Assembly (NCBI RefSeq): GCF_020524005.1
Contig: NZ_JAIVKK010000001.1
Location: 372,001 to 436,000, forward strand
Direction of reading: 5' to 3'
From: Microbulbifer aggregans
Lineage (GTDB): Bacteria > Pseudomonadota > Gammaproteobacteria > Pseudomonadales > Cellvibrionaceae
Length of the DNA: 64,000 nucleotides
The number at the start of each line of letters is the position of its first letter. The stretch's first letter is position 1. A program made the position numbers and the translations under genes. Under the pieces are notes generated by a model. It was not told where the DNA came from and ran no database searches. It was given only the letters and a program-made list of their open reading frames with translations. Shown piece after piece: positions 23,182 to 31,535 of the stretch.

Positions 23182-24525
23182 GTGCAGCGATCCGTCTTGC
23201 TTTTCCATCGACAGAAGCTTTTTGCCCGAACCTCAGTAGCCATTTTGCTCGTGTATGCAGTCGCATTTGCGCAGCCGGTCTCGATGGCTCAGGGACAATC
23301 CAATACCTCGCCCCTACGTTATGAGCAGGCCATTCTCTTCAGTCTGCAGCAACACCCCCGTCTGGCCGGGTTCGAATTTCGGCGCCAGGCGGCTGCGGCG
23401 CGTACAATCCAGGCCGGGGTAGGCCCACGACCAGAACTTGGCGTGGAAATTGAAGACGTCGCCGGTACCGGCGACTTCAGTGGTACCCAAAGTGCTCAAA
23501 CCACGGTGGGTGTGAGCTGGCTACTGCAGTGCGATGTGATCGACAAACGGGTACAAGCCGCAAATACAAAAGCTTCGCTGATTGAGACGGAGCAGCAAAT
23601 TGCCGCCCTGGATGTTGCTGCGGATACTGCCAGATATTTTCTGCAGGCGCTGGCACAGCAGGACCGGTTATCTCTGGCCCTGCGGGCTAAGGAAGAGGCC
23701 CGTCACGGTCTGGAAGATATTCGCCGGCAGGTTCAGGCAGGAAAACTTCCCGAGGCGGAAGCTTCCCGTGCCAGGGCGGAACTGGAGCGTCGAAACCTGG
23801 CGGCCGAAGACGTCGAACACGAATACACCATCTCGAAGCACCAATTGGCCGCCCAGTGGGGTGTCAGGTCTCCAGGATTTACCACGCTGGAAGGTACGCT
23901 CTCCGCACCGGTCGCCAAGCTGGATATCGCCTGGCTGCGACGGCAGGTAACCAATAACCCGGAGCTCGCGATTTTCCTGAATCGCGATCGCATTGCTGCT
24001 GCACAAATAGAACTGGCAAAAGCGGAAGCTGGAATACAGTGGCGCATCGACGCCGGTATCCGCCGCCTCGAGGAGCTCAACGATTACAGTCTCGTCGCCG
24101 GTGTTGCCATTCCGCTGGGGCGCCGCAACCGAAATAACGCCAGAGTGAACGCTCTAATGGCGGAGCAGAACCAGTACCGGGCGGAACAGAGCGCGCAAAC
24201 CATCGCGCTGGAAACCCAGGTGTATGCCATGGCGCAGCAAATGGAGCACAGTCGCCATATCTCTGAAGCAATCGCCCAGCGCATTATCCCCAGTCTTCAG
24301 CGGGCACTGGCCGATACTCGCGCCGCCTACCAGCAGGGCAAATACAGTTATTACGAACTGGCTGCTGCTGAGCGGGACCTTATCGATGCACGTCTTTCAC
24401 TACTGGAGGCGCAATACGCCGCACGGTTGTATTGGATTGAAATAGAAAAACTTACCGGCCTTTCCCTCTCGCAACCGCTGGCGGTCCCACCAGTGCCAGC
24501 TATACAGCCCGGGTTCAGAAAGTGA
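23182..24525 (+). CDS. TolC-family outer-membrane channel of the metal efflux system (CzcC-like)
   Basis: 447 residues, GTG start with AGGGA about 8 nt upstream. A long N-terminal signal region (hydrophobic stretch about 18-33) precedes two repeats of the outer-membrane efflux fold: long Ala/Glu/Gln-rich helices (AALDVAADTARYFLQALAQQ and its second copy) separated by strand regions with GVSWLL and GVAIPLGRRNRN. It would form the trimeric exit duct for the RND pump encoded next. The GTG of the adaptor gene overlaps its stop, so the three genes are one operon. Confidence 0.88.
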   Translation: MQRSVLLFHRQKLFARTSVAILLVYAVAFAQPVSMAQGQSNTSPLRYEQAILFSLQQHPRLAGFEFRRQAAAARTIQAGVGPRPELGVEIEDVAGTGDFSGTQSAQTTVGVSWLLQCDVIDKRVQAANTKASLIETEQQIAALDVAADTARYFLQALAQQDRLSLALRAKEEARHGLEDIRRQVQAGKLPEAEASRARAELERRNLAAEDVEHEYTISKHQLAAQWGVRSPGFTTLEGTLSAPVAKLDIAWLRRQVTNNPELAIFLNRDRIAAAQIELAKAEAGIQWRIDAGIRRLEELNDYSLVAGVAIPLGRRNRNNARVNALMAEQNQYRAEQSAQTIALETQVYAMAQQMEHSRHISEAIAQRIIPSLQRALADTRAAYQQGKYSYYELAAAERDLIDARLSLLEAQYAARLYWIEIEKLTGLSLSQPLAVPPVPAIQPGFRK

Positions 24526-25769
24526 AAACGGCTGTATTCACCTGCATCGTGGCTACTCTGCTCATGCTTCTGGGCTTCGTATACAGCCGCGGTGCCGTCG
24601 GGATTGCAGACAGCAAAACACCTGGAGGACATGACGCCGCCACGGGGGAGACTGGTCCCCATCAGGGTCGAGTACTGCGCGAGGGCGATTTTGCGGTTGA
24701 ACTCGCGATTTTTGAATCTGGCGTTTCACCGGAATTCAGGGCCTGGGTTTCAGAGAAGGGTAAGCCGCTGGATCCAAAAGAAATCATCGCCACGGTAACC
24801 CTGGACCGGTTGGGGGGCGACAAGGAACAAATCAACTTCGTCCCGAAAGAAGATTATTTACAGGGTAACAAGGTTATTCGTGAACCCCATTCCTTTGTTG
24901 TAACCGTGGATATTCGCCATCGCGGCAAGACGTATCACTGGCAATACGAAAGCTTTGAGGGGCGCACACGCATCTCAGCGGAAAATGCCGAGGCTATGGG
25001 TATACAAACGGCAATCGCAGGCCCCGCAGTTTTGCGCGAGGCCACAAGCGCTTATGGCCGACTGGTTGTGAACCCCGAACAAATGAGGGAAGTTCGGGCC
25101 CGTTTTGACGGCACCGTAGACACGGTAAAAGTGGCTCTGGGCGAGAGAGTGGCGAGAGGGCAGGCGGTAGTTGCGGTAAACAGTAACGAAAATCTCAAGT
25201 CTTATACCATCCACTCCCCTATAGATGGTGTCGTCCTGCAACGAAATGCCAATCCGGGCGAGCAAACCGGTGGCCGCAACCTGCTTGTCATCGGCGATGA
25301 CAATGCGTTATTGGCGGAACTGGAAGTTTTTCCCGCAGCGCGCTCGCGTGTTCGGCCTGGAAACCCGGTATCGCTAACCGTGCGAGGACTGGCAACGAAA
25401 CTGGACGGCGTGGTACAGCAGGTTGATCCGATTATTCGCCCAAACCAGGCCAGCATCGTGCGGGTCGCGTTACGCCAAACACCCACGCAGCTGGCCGCGG
25501 GCGCCTTTCTTTCTGCTGTTATCCAGATCGATGAATATGAGGTGCCTCTCGCAGTAAAGCGGTCTGCACTCCAGTCTTTTAGGGATTTCACCGTGGTTTA
25601 TGCCAGGTATGGCGACCAGTATGAAGTGCGCATGCTCAAACTCGGGCGTGAAACCGGTGAATGGGTAGAAGTACTCGACGGACTCAAGCCCGGCACGCGC
25701 TATGTCACCCAAAACAGCTACATCATCAAGGCCGACATCGAGAAATCCGGTGCCGCCCACGATCACTGA
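24522..25769 (+). CDS. Periplasmic adaptor subunit, heavy-metal efflux (CzcB-like, HlyD family)
   Basis: 415 residues; GTG start overlapping the upstream stop by GTGA. One N-terminal membrane/signal segment (about 5-23), an extra N-terminal beta domain (about 45-155) as in CzcB, then the lipoyl/barrel-sandwich halves around a short hairpin: VRARFDGTVDTVKVALGERVARGQ and HSPIDGVVLQRNANPGEQTG. C-terminal beta-barrel and membrane-proximal domains follow. It bridges the RND pump and the outer-membrane channel. Only 9 nt separate it from the pump gene. No His- or Cys-rich metal sensor tail is visible. Confidence 0.9.
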   Translation: MKTAVFTCIVATLLMLLGFVYSRGAVGIADSKTPGGHDAATGETGPHQGRVLREGDFAVELAIFESGVSPEFRAWVSEKGKPLDPKEIIATVTLDRLGGDKEQINFVPKEDYLQGNKVIREPHSFVVTVDIRHRGKTYHWQYESFEGRTRISAENAEAMGIQTAIAGPAVLREATSAYGRLVVNPEQMREVRARFDGTVDTVKVALGERVARGQAVVAVNSNENLKSYTIHSPIDGVVLQRNANPGEQTGGRNLLVIGDDNALLAELEVFPAARSRVRPGNPVSLTVRGLATKLDGVVQQVDPIIRPNQASIVRVALRQTPTQLAAGAFLSAVIQIDEYEVPLAVKRSALQSFRDFTVVYARYGDQYEVRMLKLGRETGEWVEVLDGLKPGTRYVTQNSYIIKADIEKSGAAHDH

Positions 25770-25778
25770 GGGCCACGG

Positions 25779-28700
25779 ATGCTTGGATACCTGATCCGAA
25801 CCTCAATCCAGAATCGCGTACTGGTGCTGGCGATTGTTGCGCTACTGTGCGGTATCGGGGTCTGGAACTTTACGCGCCTGCCCATTGATGCGGTGCCAGA
25901 CATCACCAATATCCAGGTAATGATCAATACAGAAGCACCCGGCTTCACGCCGTTGGAGGTTGAGCAGCGGGTAACCTTTCCGGTGGAAAGTGCAATGGCG
26001 GGGATGCCGAAACTCGCCTATACACGCTCTCTATCGCGCTATGGCTTGTCCCAGGTCACAGTAATTTTTGAAGACGGCACCGACATATACTTCGCACGCC
26101 AGCTAGTGAATGAGCGCCTGACTGCCGCACGCAACAGCCTGCCGCCGGGATTGGAACCGGAGCTCGGGCCTATCTCAACAGGTCTCGGCGAAATTTTCAT
26201 GTTTACCGTCGATGCCGAGCCGGGGGCGAGAAAACCGGACGGCAGTCCGATCACCACTACAGACCTGCGCACAGTACACGACTGGATTATCCGGCCGCAG
26301 CTGCTGCGCGTTCCTGGTGTCGTTGAAGTTAATCCTATTGGCGGCTACAAACGGGAAATTCTCGTTGCCTTGCAACCGGAAAACCTGCTTGCCTTCGGGC
26401 TGACCCAGCAAGATGTGATACGTGCAGTGCAAGCAAACAATACGAACCGCGGCGTGGGTTTTATTGATTACAACGGGGCCCAATGGTTGATGCGAGTGCC
26501 CGGGCAAGTGGAGACGGTTGGTGCTATTGCAGACTTCCTGGTAACAGATACTGGAGGCGTTCCGGTAAGGCTTGGCGATGTAGCCAGGATTGGCGAGGGG
26601 CGGGAGATGCGTACCGGCGCCGCGACGCAAAATGGCCGCGAAGTAGTAATGAGCACTGTGTTCATGTTGATCGGGGAGAACAGCCGCACGGTCGCTCATG
26701 CTGTTGGGGAAAAACTGGAAACGATCAAGGCAAGCCTGCCTGCCGGTATTACTGTCACGGCGGTTTACGACCGCACTGCTCTGGTAGACAAGACACTACA
26801 GACGGTAAGGAAGAATTTGCTCGAAGGGGCAACGCTGGTCATCGTCATTCTGTTCCTGCTGCTGGGAAATGTGCGCGCAGCCATACTGACAGCCCTGGTT
26901 ATCCCGATTGCGATGCTGATGACCGTAACCGGTATGGTCCAAACACGGGTCAGCGCAAACCTGATGAGTCTCGGTGCGCTTGATTTTGGTCTGTTGGTGG
27001 ATGGTGCGATCATCATCGTTGAAAACTGCCTTCGTCGCCTGGGTGAAGCATCTGGAAATGGTGGCGAACTTGGCTTAAAACAGCGGTTGGAAGTCGTCTT
27101 TCAATCCACCCGTGAGGTGATCCGACCGGCCATGTTCGGTGTCTTCATCATCACTGCGGTGTATCTGCCGATTTTTGCGCTCACGGGTATTGAGGGAAAG
27201 ATGTTCCACCCGATGGCAACGACGGTGGTCATGGCCTTGCTATCCGCTATGCTACTTTCCATCACCTTTGTCCCGGCCTGCATTGCTATCCTGTTCCGCA
27301 AACCGGTTGTTGAGAAAAAGCATCTGGTACTGGATAAAATGCGCGGTCTTTACCGCCCACTGCTGGAGTTTGCCATCCGGCAACGGCTACTCGTGGTCTC
27401 GGTGGCAGTGGTGCTGGCGACACTTTCTGCATACAGTGCCACCAGGTTGGGCAGTGAATTCGTACCTAACCTGGACGAAGGGGATATCGCGATGCACGCA
27501 CTGCGCATACCCGGCACATCCCTTGAGCAGGCCATCGCGCTGCAGGAAACACTGGAATCCCGGATTAAGGAATTGCCTGAGGTTGAGCGGGTATTTGCCA
27601 AGCTTGGCACTGCGGAGGTGGCAACGGATGCAGTGCCGCCAAGCGTCGCCGACAACTTCATCATCATGAAGCCACGTACCGAGTGGCCCGATCCGGATAA
27701 GCCCAAAGCCCAACTGGTTGAAGAGCTCGCCGCATTGGTGGAGCCAATTCCCGGTAACCAGTATGAGTTCCTGCAGCCGATCCAGATGCGCTTCAACGAA
27801 CTTATTGCCGGCGTTCGATCAGAGCTCGCGATCAAGGTATTTGGCGATGACTTTAACCAACTGACCGCGCTTGGAAATCAAATCGAAGCGGCAATCAGGA
27901 ACGTGAAGGGTATCGCCGATATTCAGGTAGAACAGACCACTGGCCTGCCCATGCTCACAATCAGCCCCGATCGAAAGGCACTTACACAATACGGTCTCGA
28001 CATCAGTACTGTTCAGGGCCAGCTAGCCACCGCACTGCGCGGTTCAGTCGCCGGCCAGTTTTATGAAGGTGACCGGCGCGTAGATATCGTTGTGCGACTG
28101 CCCGAAGTTCTACGCCAGGATCCTTCGGCGCTGGCAAAGCTGCCGGTCCACCGGCGCGGTGGAAACTACGTTCCTCTGGAGGAGGTTGCCGAGCTGAAAC
28201 TTGTCCGGGGAATCAACCAGGTATTTCGGGAGAATGGAAAGCGGCGTGTGGTAGTCACCGCAAACGTGCGCGGCAGGGATCTCGGTAGTTTCGTTTCTGA
28301 TGTGCAGCAGACCGTCAGCAGCAAGGTGAAACTGCCTTCCGGATATTGGCTCGAGTACGGCGGCACTTATCAGTCATTGCGCTCCGCCACTCACCGGCTG
28401 ACTTTGGTGGTACCGTTAACACTGGTACTGATCATGGGATTACTGTTACTCGCCCTGGGTTCCATAAGAGATGCATTGACTATTTTCAGTGGAATTCCTC
28501 TGGCACTTACCGGTGGTGTACTGTCATTAATGCTTCGTGATATCCCGTTTTCCATTTCGGCGGCGGTCGGTTTTATCGCGCTCTCCGGTATCGCAATTCT
28601 GAATGGCTTGGTAATGGTCGCCTTTTTCCGGGATTTGCGTTACCACGGCTACGACCTCGATAGCGCCATCATCGAAGGGGCCCTGATACGGCTACGCCCC

Positions 28701-28910
28701 GTGATTACCACCGCCCTGGTGGCCTCTCTCGGCTTTGTGCCCATGGCGCTCAATACCGGGGTTGGATCCGAGGTTCAACGTCCGCTGGCGACGGTAGTCG
28801 TTGGCGGTATCATTTCATCCACGATACTGACACTGTTGGTCCTGCCTGCCTTATATCGGCTGCTCCATACGAGCGAAGCAGCACCGGCTACGAATCGTCC
28901 TGAAACATAA
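25779..28910 (+). CDS. Heavy-metal efflux RND pump (CzcA family)
   Basis: 1043 residues, normal for HME-RND transporters; proton-driven export of metal cations from periplasm or cytoplasm. Twelve transmembrane helices are expected: one near residue 10, a block around 335-520, and a block around 865-1030. The fourth helix reads LDFGLLVDGAIIIVEN, matching the DFG-x3-DGA-x3-VEN pattern of divalent-cation pumps (Zn, Co, Cd, Ni classes) rather than the single-Asp pattern of copper/silver CusA. Family motifs RLPIDAVPDITN, GSEFVPNLDEGDI and FGDDFNQL are present. It ends 10 nt from the convergent sulfatase gene, with no terminator seen between. Confidence 0.93.
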   Translation: MLGYLIRTSIQNRVLVLAIVALLCGIGVWNFTRLPIDAVPDITNIQVMINTEAPGFTPLEVEQRVTFPVESAMAGMPKLAYTRSLSRYGLSQVTVIFEDGTDIYFARQLVNERLTAARNSLPPGLEPELGPISTGLGEIFMFTVDAEPGARKPDGSPITTTDLRTVHDWIIRPQLLRVPGVVEVNPIGGYKREILVALQPENLLAFGLTQQDVIRAVQANNTNRGVGFIDYNGAQWLMRVPGQVETVGAIADFLVTDTGGVPVRLGDVARIGEGREMRTGAATQNGREVVMSTVFMLIGENSRTVAHAVGEKLETIKASLPAGITVTAVYDRTALVDKTLQTVRKNLLEGATLVIVILFLLLGNVRAAILTALVIPIAMLMTVTGMVQTRVSANLMSLGALDFGLLVDGAIIIVENCLRRLGEASGNGGELGLKQRLEVVFQSTREVIRPAMFGVFIITAVYLPIFALTGIEGKMFHPMATTVVMALLSAMLLSITFVPACIAILFRKPVVEKKHLVLDKMRGLYRPLLEFAIRQRLLVVSVAVVLATLSAYSATRLGSEFVPNLDEGDIAMHALRIPGTSLEQAIALQETLESRIKELPEVERVFAKLGTAEVATDAVPPSVADNFIIMKPRTEWPDPDKPKAQLVEELAALVEPIPGNQYEFLQPIQMRFNELIAGVRSELAIKVFGDDFNQLTALGNQIEAAIRNVKGIADIQVEQTTGLPMLTISPDRKALTQYGLDISTVQGQLATALRGSVAGQFYEGDRRVDIVVRLPEVLRQDPSALAKLPVHRRGGNYVPLEEVAELKLVRGINQVFRENGKRRVVVTANVRGRDLGSFVSDVQQTVSSKVKLPSGYWLEYGGTYQSLRSATHRLTLVVPLTLVLIMGLLLLALGSIRDALTIFSGIPLALTGGVLSLMLRDIPFSISAAVGFIALSGIAILNGLVMVAFFRDLRYHGYDLDSAIIEGALIRLRPVITTALVASLGFVPMALNTGVGSEVQRPLATVVVGGIISSTILTLLVLPALYRLLHTSEAAPATNRPET

Positions 28911-28920
28911 CCCGTGATTC

Positions 28921-30846
28921 TCAATGGCCGGCAAACGAGACACCATTACCAAGTCCAGCCTCTCCCCTCGTGCTCGCTGTATACCACCCTTTCCGATAGG
29001 CGAGACTTGGCCACAGAGCATGGGCGAGGGCACTTTTCATCGCTGTCGGCGAAACAGGCTGTGATGCCAGAGTGCCGTCCTGGATCTCAAACTGACTGGC
29101 CGGTTGATCCGGGCGCAACACCACCAGCTGGTTACCCGTGCGGAAGCCGAATCGATCGCCATATTGCATCAGCGCACGATTCGGGTTCTGCCTGGTGAGA
29201 TCCTGACCCAGCATCGGATGGCTACCGTCAATCCCGAGTAAAGAAAGCAGAGTAGGGGGCAGGTCGACCTGGCTGGCGAGACGCTCATCCCGCTTAGGCA
29301 CAATACCGGGGCCAATGATCAGCGCCGGGATATGAAAGTGCTCAATGGGGATGACATCAGCCCCGGATACGCGCGAGTCATGATCAGCCACTACTAGGAA
29401 CAATGTATTGTCCCAGTACTGGGAGCGCCGGGCTTCGGCAAAAAACTGCCCAAGCGCCCAATCCGCATAGCGGACGGCGTTTTCACGGGATTGCGCTTCG
29501 CCCTGCACCGCTATACGTCCTTCAGGAAACTCCCAAGGGCTGTGGTTACTGACGCTGAAGGCGAGGGTAAAGGTTGGCTGGTCATCAGCGGAGAGCAGGC
29601 GATCCAGCTCGTTGAACATATCTTCATCGCTCGCTCCCCAGGAGCCTACGTATCTCGGATCCTGGAACGCCGGCAAGTCGTGAATTTCCCGGAAACCATT
29701 GCCAAGGAAGAACGTTTTCATATTATCGAAATGGGATTCACCACCGTACACGAACCGGCTGTGATATCCGTTCTGCCCAAGAAGGTCCGCGAGCGTGAAA
29801 AAGTGACGCTGTGCGCGGGGGAGCTTCAGTACCGCACGGGCCGGTGTCGGGAAAAAGCCGGTCACGAGTGCTTCAAGCCCCCGTACTGAACGGGTACCCG
29901 TTGCATACAGTTGCTCGAACCACCATCCTTCGTCCGCCAGAGCATCAAGGTTTGGAGTAAGATTTTCCCCTTCAAGCGCGCCCACATATCGCGCCCCAAG
30001 AGACTCCTCCACGATAATTACCAGGTTCATTGGTGACACAGGCTTTTGAACTGGTTGCTGCCGGTGAACGCTCGGGTGTGTCAGATCCTCGGGACTGGCA
30101 TCAAGCCCCGCTGCTGTCCGCACCAACCGGATCACTTCACTTTCTGCGAGCTTTCCATAGTGCTTACCAGCATCACTCTCATGACGCAGTGAATACAATG
30201 CATAGGCGGTGCTATACAGCGAATTCAAAGCCAGCACGTTGACCAGATTGTCATCGCTAAAGGCGACCAGCGCTGGGTTGATAGGTCGGTGTTGCAAGGT
30301 GCCACGGGCCGCGAAGAAACAAAGTAAAAAGCAGGCGAGGGTGATTGCCAGTCGTGTGCCAGCATGAGAAATAACGGCCTCTCGCGTATCCACAGGCCTG
30401 ATAAGGCGGCGGCCGATGAACCAAGCAAACACTGTCAGCAGCAGCACGGTGAAAATGGCTCCAATGTAGCCCTCCAAAAGCATGGAGCCCACCTCCTGCG
30501 GGCTCACCAGATACTCAAAAAACAGTCGGTTTGGCCGCGTATCGTACTCCGCGATAAATTCCGGGGTTACCAGCTCCATGAATATGATCAGCAGCCACCA
30601 GAACCGATACCACCAGGTAACGACCGTTTGCACACGTCTTGAGTGACCGATCCATGGGGCGACCAACAAAGGTACCGCCACGATTATCGCCAGCAGACTT
30701 AAATCAATCCGTAGACCGCCCAACAATAGCTGCCCGAGCGACGACACATCACCAACACGCTCGAAAAACCAGATCCCCAGGCCAAGGCGCCACAGGGTTA
30801 GGTTGGTTATCGTGAGAATGAAGAAGCGTGCAGATAGCTGAAACAT
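28921..30846 (-). CDS. LTA synthase family sulfatase-fold membrane protein
   Basis: 641 residues. About five N-terminal transmembrane helices (within 1-190) are followed by a periplasmic alkaline-phosphatase/sulfatase domain. Visible motifs: NLVIIVEESLGARYVG (metal-binding Glu), ATGTRSVRGLEALVTGFFP with the probable catalytic Thr, YGGESHFDNM, GASDEDMFNELD, and the metal-binding VVADHDSR. In Gram-negatives these proteins transfer phosphoglycerol or phosphoethanolamine-type groups to periplasmic glucans or lipids (OpgB/MdoB-like); the acceptor here is unknown. It is alone on its strand, downstream of a 12-bp inverted repeat. Confidence 0.88.
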   Translation of the reverse strand: MFQLSARFFILTITNLTLWRLGLGIWFFERVGDVSSLGQLLLGGLRIDLSLLAIIVAVPLLVAPWIGHSRRVQTVVTWWYRFWWLLIIFMELVTPEFIAEYDTRPNRLFFEYLVSPQEVGSMLLEGYIGAIFTVLLLTVFAWFIGRRLIRPVDTREAVISHAGTRLAITLACFLLCFFAARGTLQHRPINPALVAFSDDNLVNVLALNSLYSTAYALYSLRHESDAGKHYGKLAESEVIRLVRTAAGLDASPEDLTHPSVHRQQPVQKPVSPMNLVIIVEESLGARYVGALEGENLTPNLDALADEGWWFEQLYATGTRSVRGLEALVTGFFPTPARAVLKLPRAQRHFFTLADLLGQNGYHSRFVYGGESHFDNMKTFFLGNGFREIHDLPAFQDPRYVGSWGASDEDMFNELDRLLSADDQPTFTLAFSVSNHSPWEFPEGRIAVQGEAQSRENAVRYADWALGQFFAEARRSQYWDNTLFLVVADHDSRVSGADVIPIEHFHIPALIIGPGIVPKRDERLASQVDLPPTLLSLLGIDGSHPMLGQDLTRQNPNRALMQYGDRFGFRTGNQLVVLRPDQPASQFEIQDGTLASQPVSPTAMKSALAHALWPSLAYRKGWYTASTRGEAGLGNGVSFAGH

Positions 30847-30949
30847 TGCCTGGCCCGATGCAAAGGCGTGAAGAGCCCCGGCGCTAGCAGTGGTTAAAAC
30901 TGCTTCTATTGGGGCGCCTCAACGAAAAGTGGAACCAGGAGGCTACTCG

Positions 30950-30978
30950 GTGAAACTTAAGGGAAACTTAAGTTTCAC
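30950..30978. promoter_or_regulatory. Perfect 12-bp inverted repeat upstream of the sulfatase gene
   Basis: GTGAAACTTAAG, 5-nt spacer GGAAA, CTTAAGTTTCAC. No T run follows on either strand, so it is more like an operator or an RNA stem in the leader than a terminator. It lies 104 nt ahead of the sulfatase start. Confidence 0.55.
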
Positions 30979-31014
30979 GAATACGAATGTATGTATGGCG
31001 TAGGTTAAATGCGC

Positions 31015-31353
31015 TTAAAGCGCTTGTCCTTGAGGATTTGCCGACTGGATATCCACCAAGTCGAGAAAAAACGACATGTATTTGTGCATTGCGGAAGTCG
31101 CAGCGACATCCTGTAACAGGAGTTTTTCGAACTCAGGATGCACCGCGATCAGCTCAACCATGCTTAAGTGGTAGTTGTTACTGCCTTGCGCCTTCAACGT
31201 ATCCTGAGCCACAGCAGCCAGATGATCCGCCAACTGCGACTCAGCGCCTTCGTTAACCAGTGAGTCACGCAAAGAAACTCTGAACTCATTACAGTGTTTT
31301 GGCGCAATGGATAGACGTTCAATCGCCTGATAAATTTTCTGCCCGATAGTCAT
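31015..31353 (-). CDS. Hypothetical protein, 112 aa
   Basis: 112 residues, soluble, largely helical by composition, no signal peptide or recognised motif. The start is well supported: AAGGGGGAT lies 7 nt before the ATG on the minus strand. The sequence (MTIGQKIYQAIERLSIAPKH at the start) contains many Leu/Ala/Glu residues and one conserved-looking YHLSMVELIAVHPEFEKLLL stretch. I do not recognise the family. It stands alone, at the point where base composition drops toward the AT-rich island. Confidence 0.65.
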   Translation of the reverse strand: MTIGQKIYQAIERLSIAPKHCNEFRVSLRDSLVNEGAESQLADHLAAVAQDTLKAQGSNNYHLSMVELIAVHPEFEKLLLQDVAATSAMHKYMSFFLDLVDIQSANPQGQAL

Positions 31354-31535
31354 TGTTGATCCCCCTTAAAAGAGGCGCGCATGCTACTGAAGCAATGGAG
31401 AAATCCAAAGGTGTAATAGGCCTAACAGCAAGAAATCAGCGACAATTTTTCAGTCTGGCGCTAAACGCTTTTCGGTTGACGTGAATAGCATTATTCAAGA
31501 AACACTTATCAGCAATTCGTTCTGGGTATATCTCT

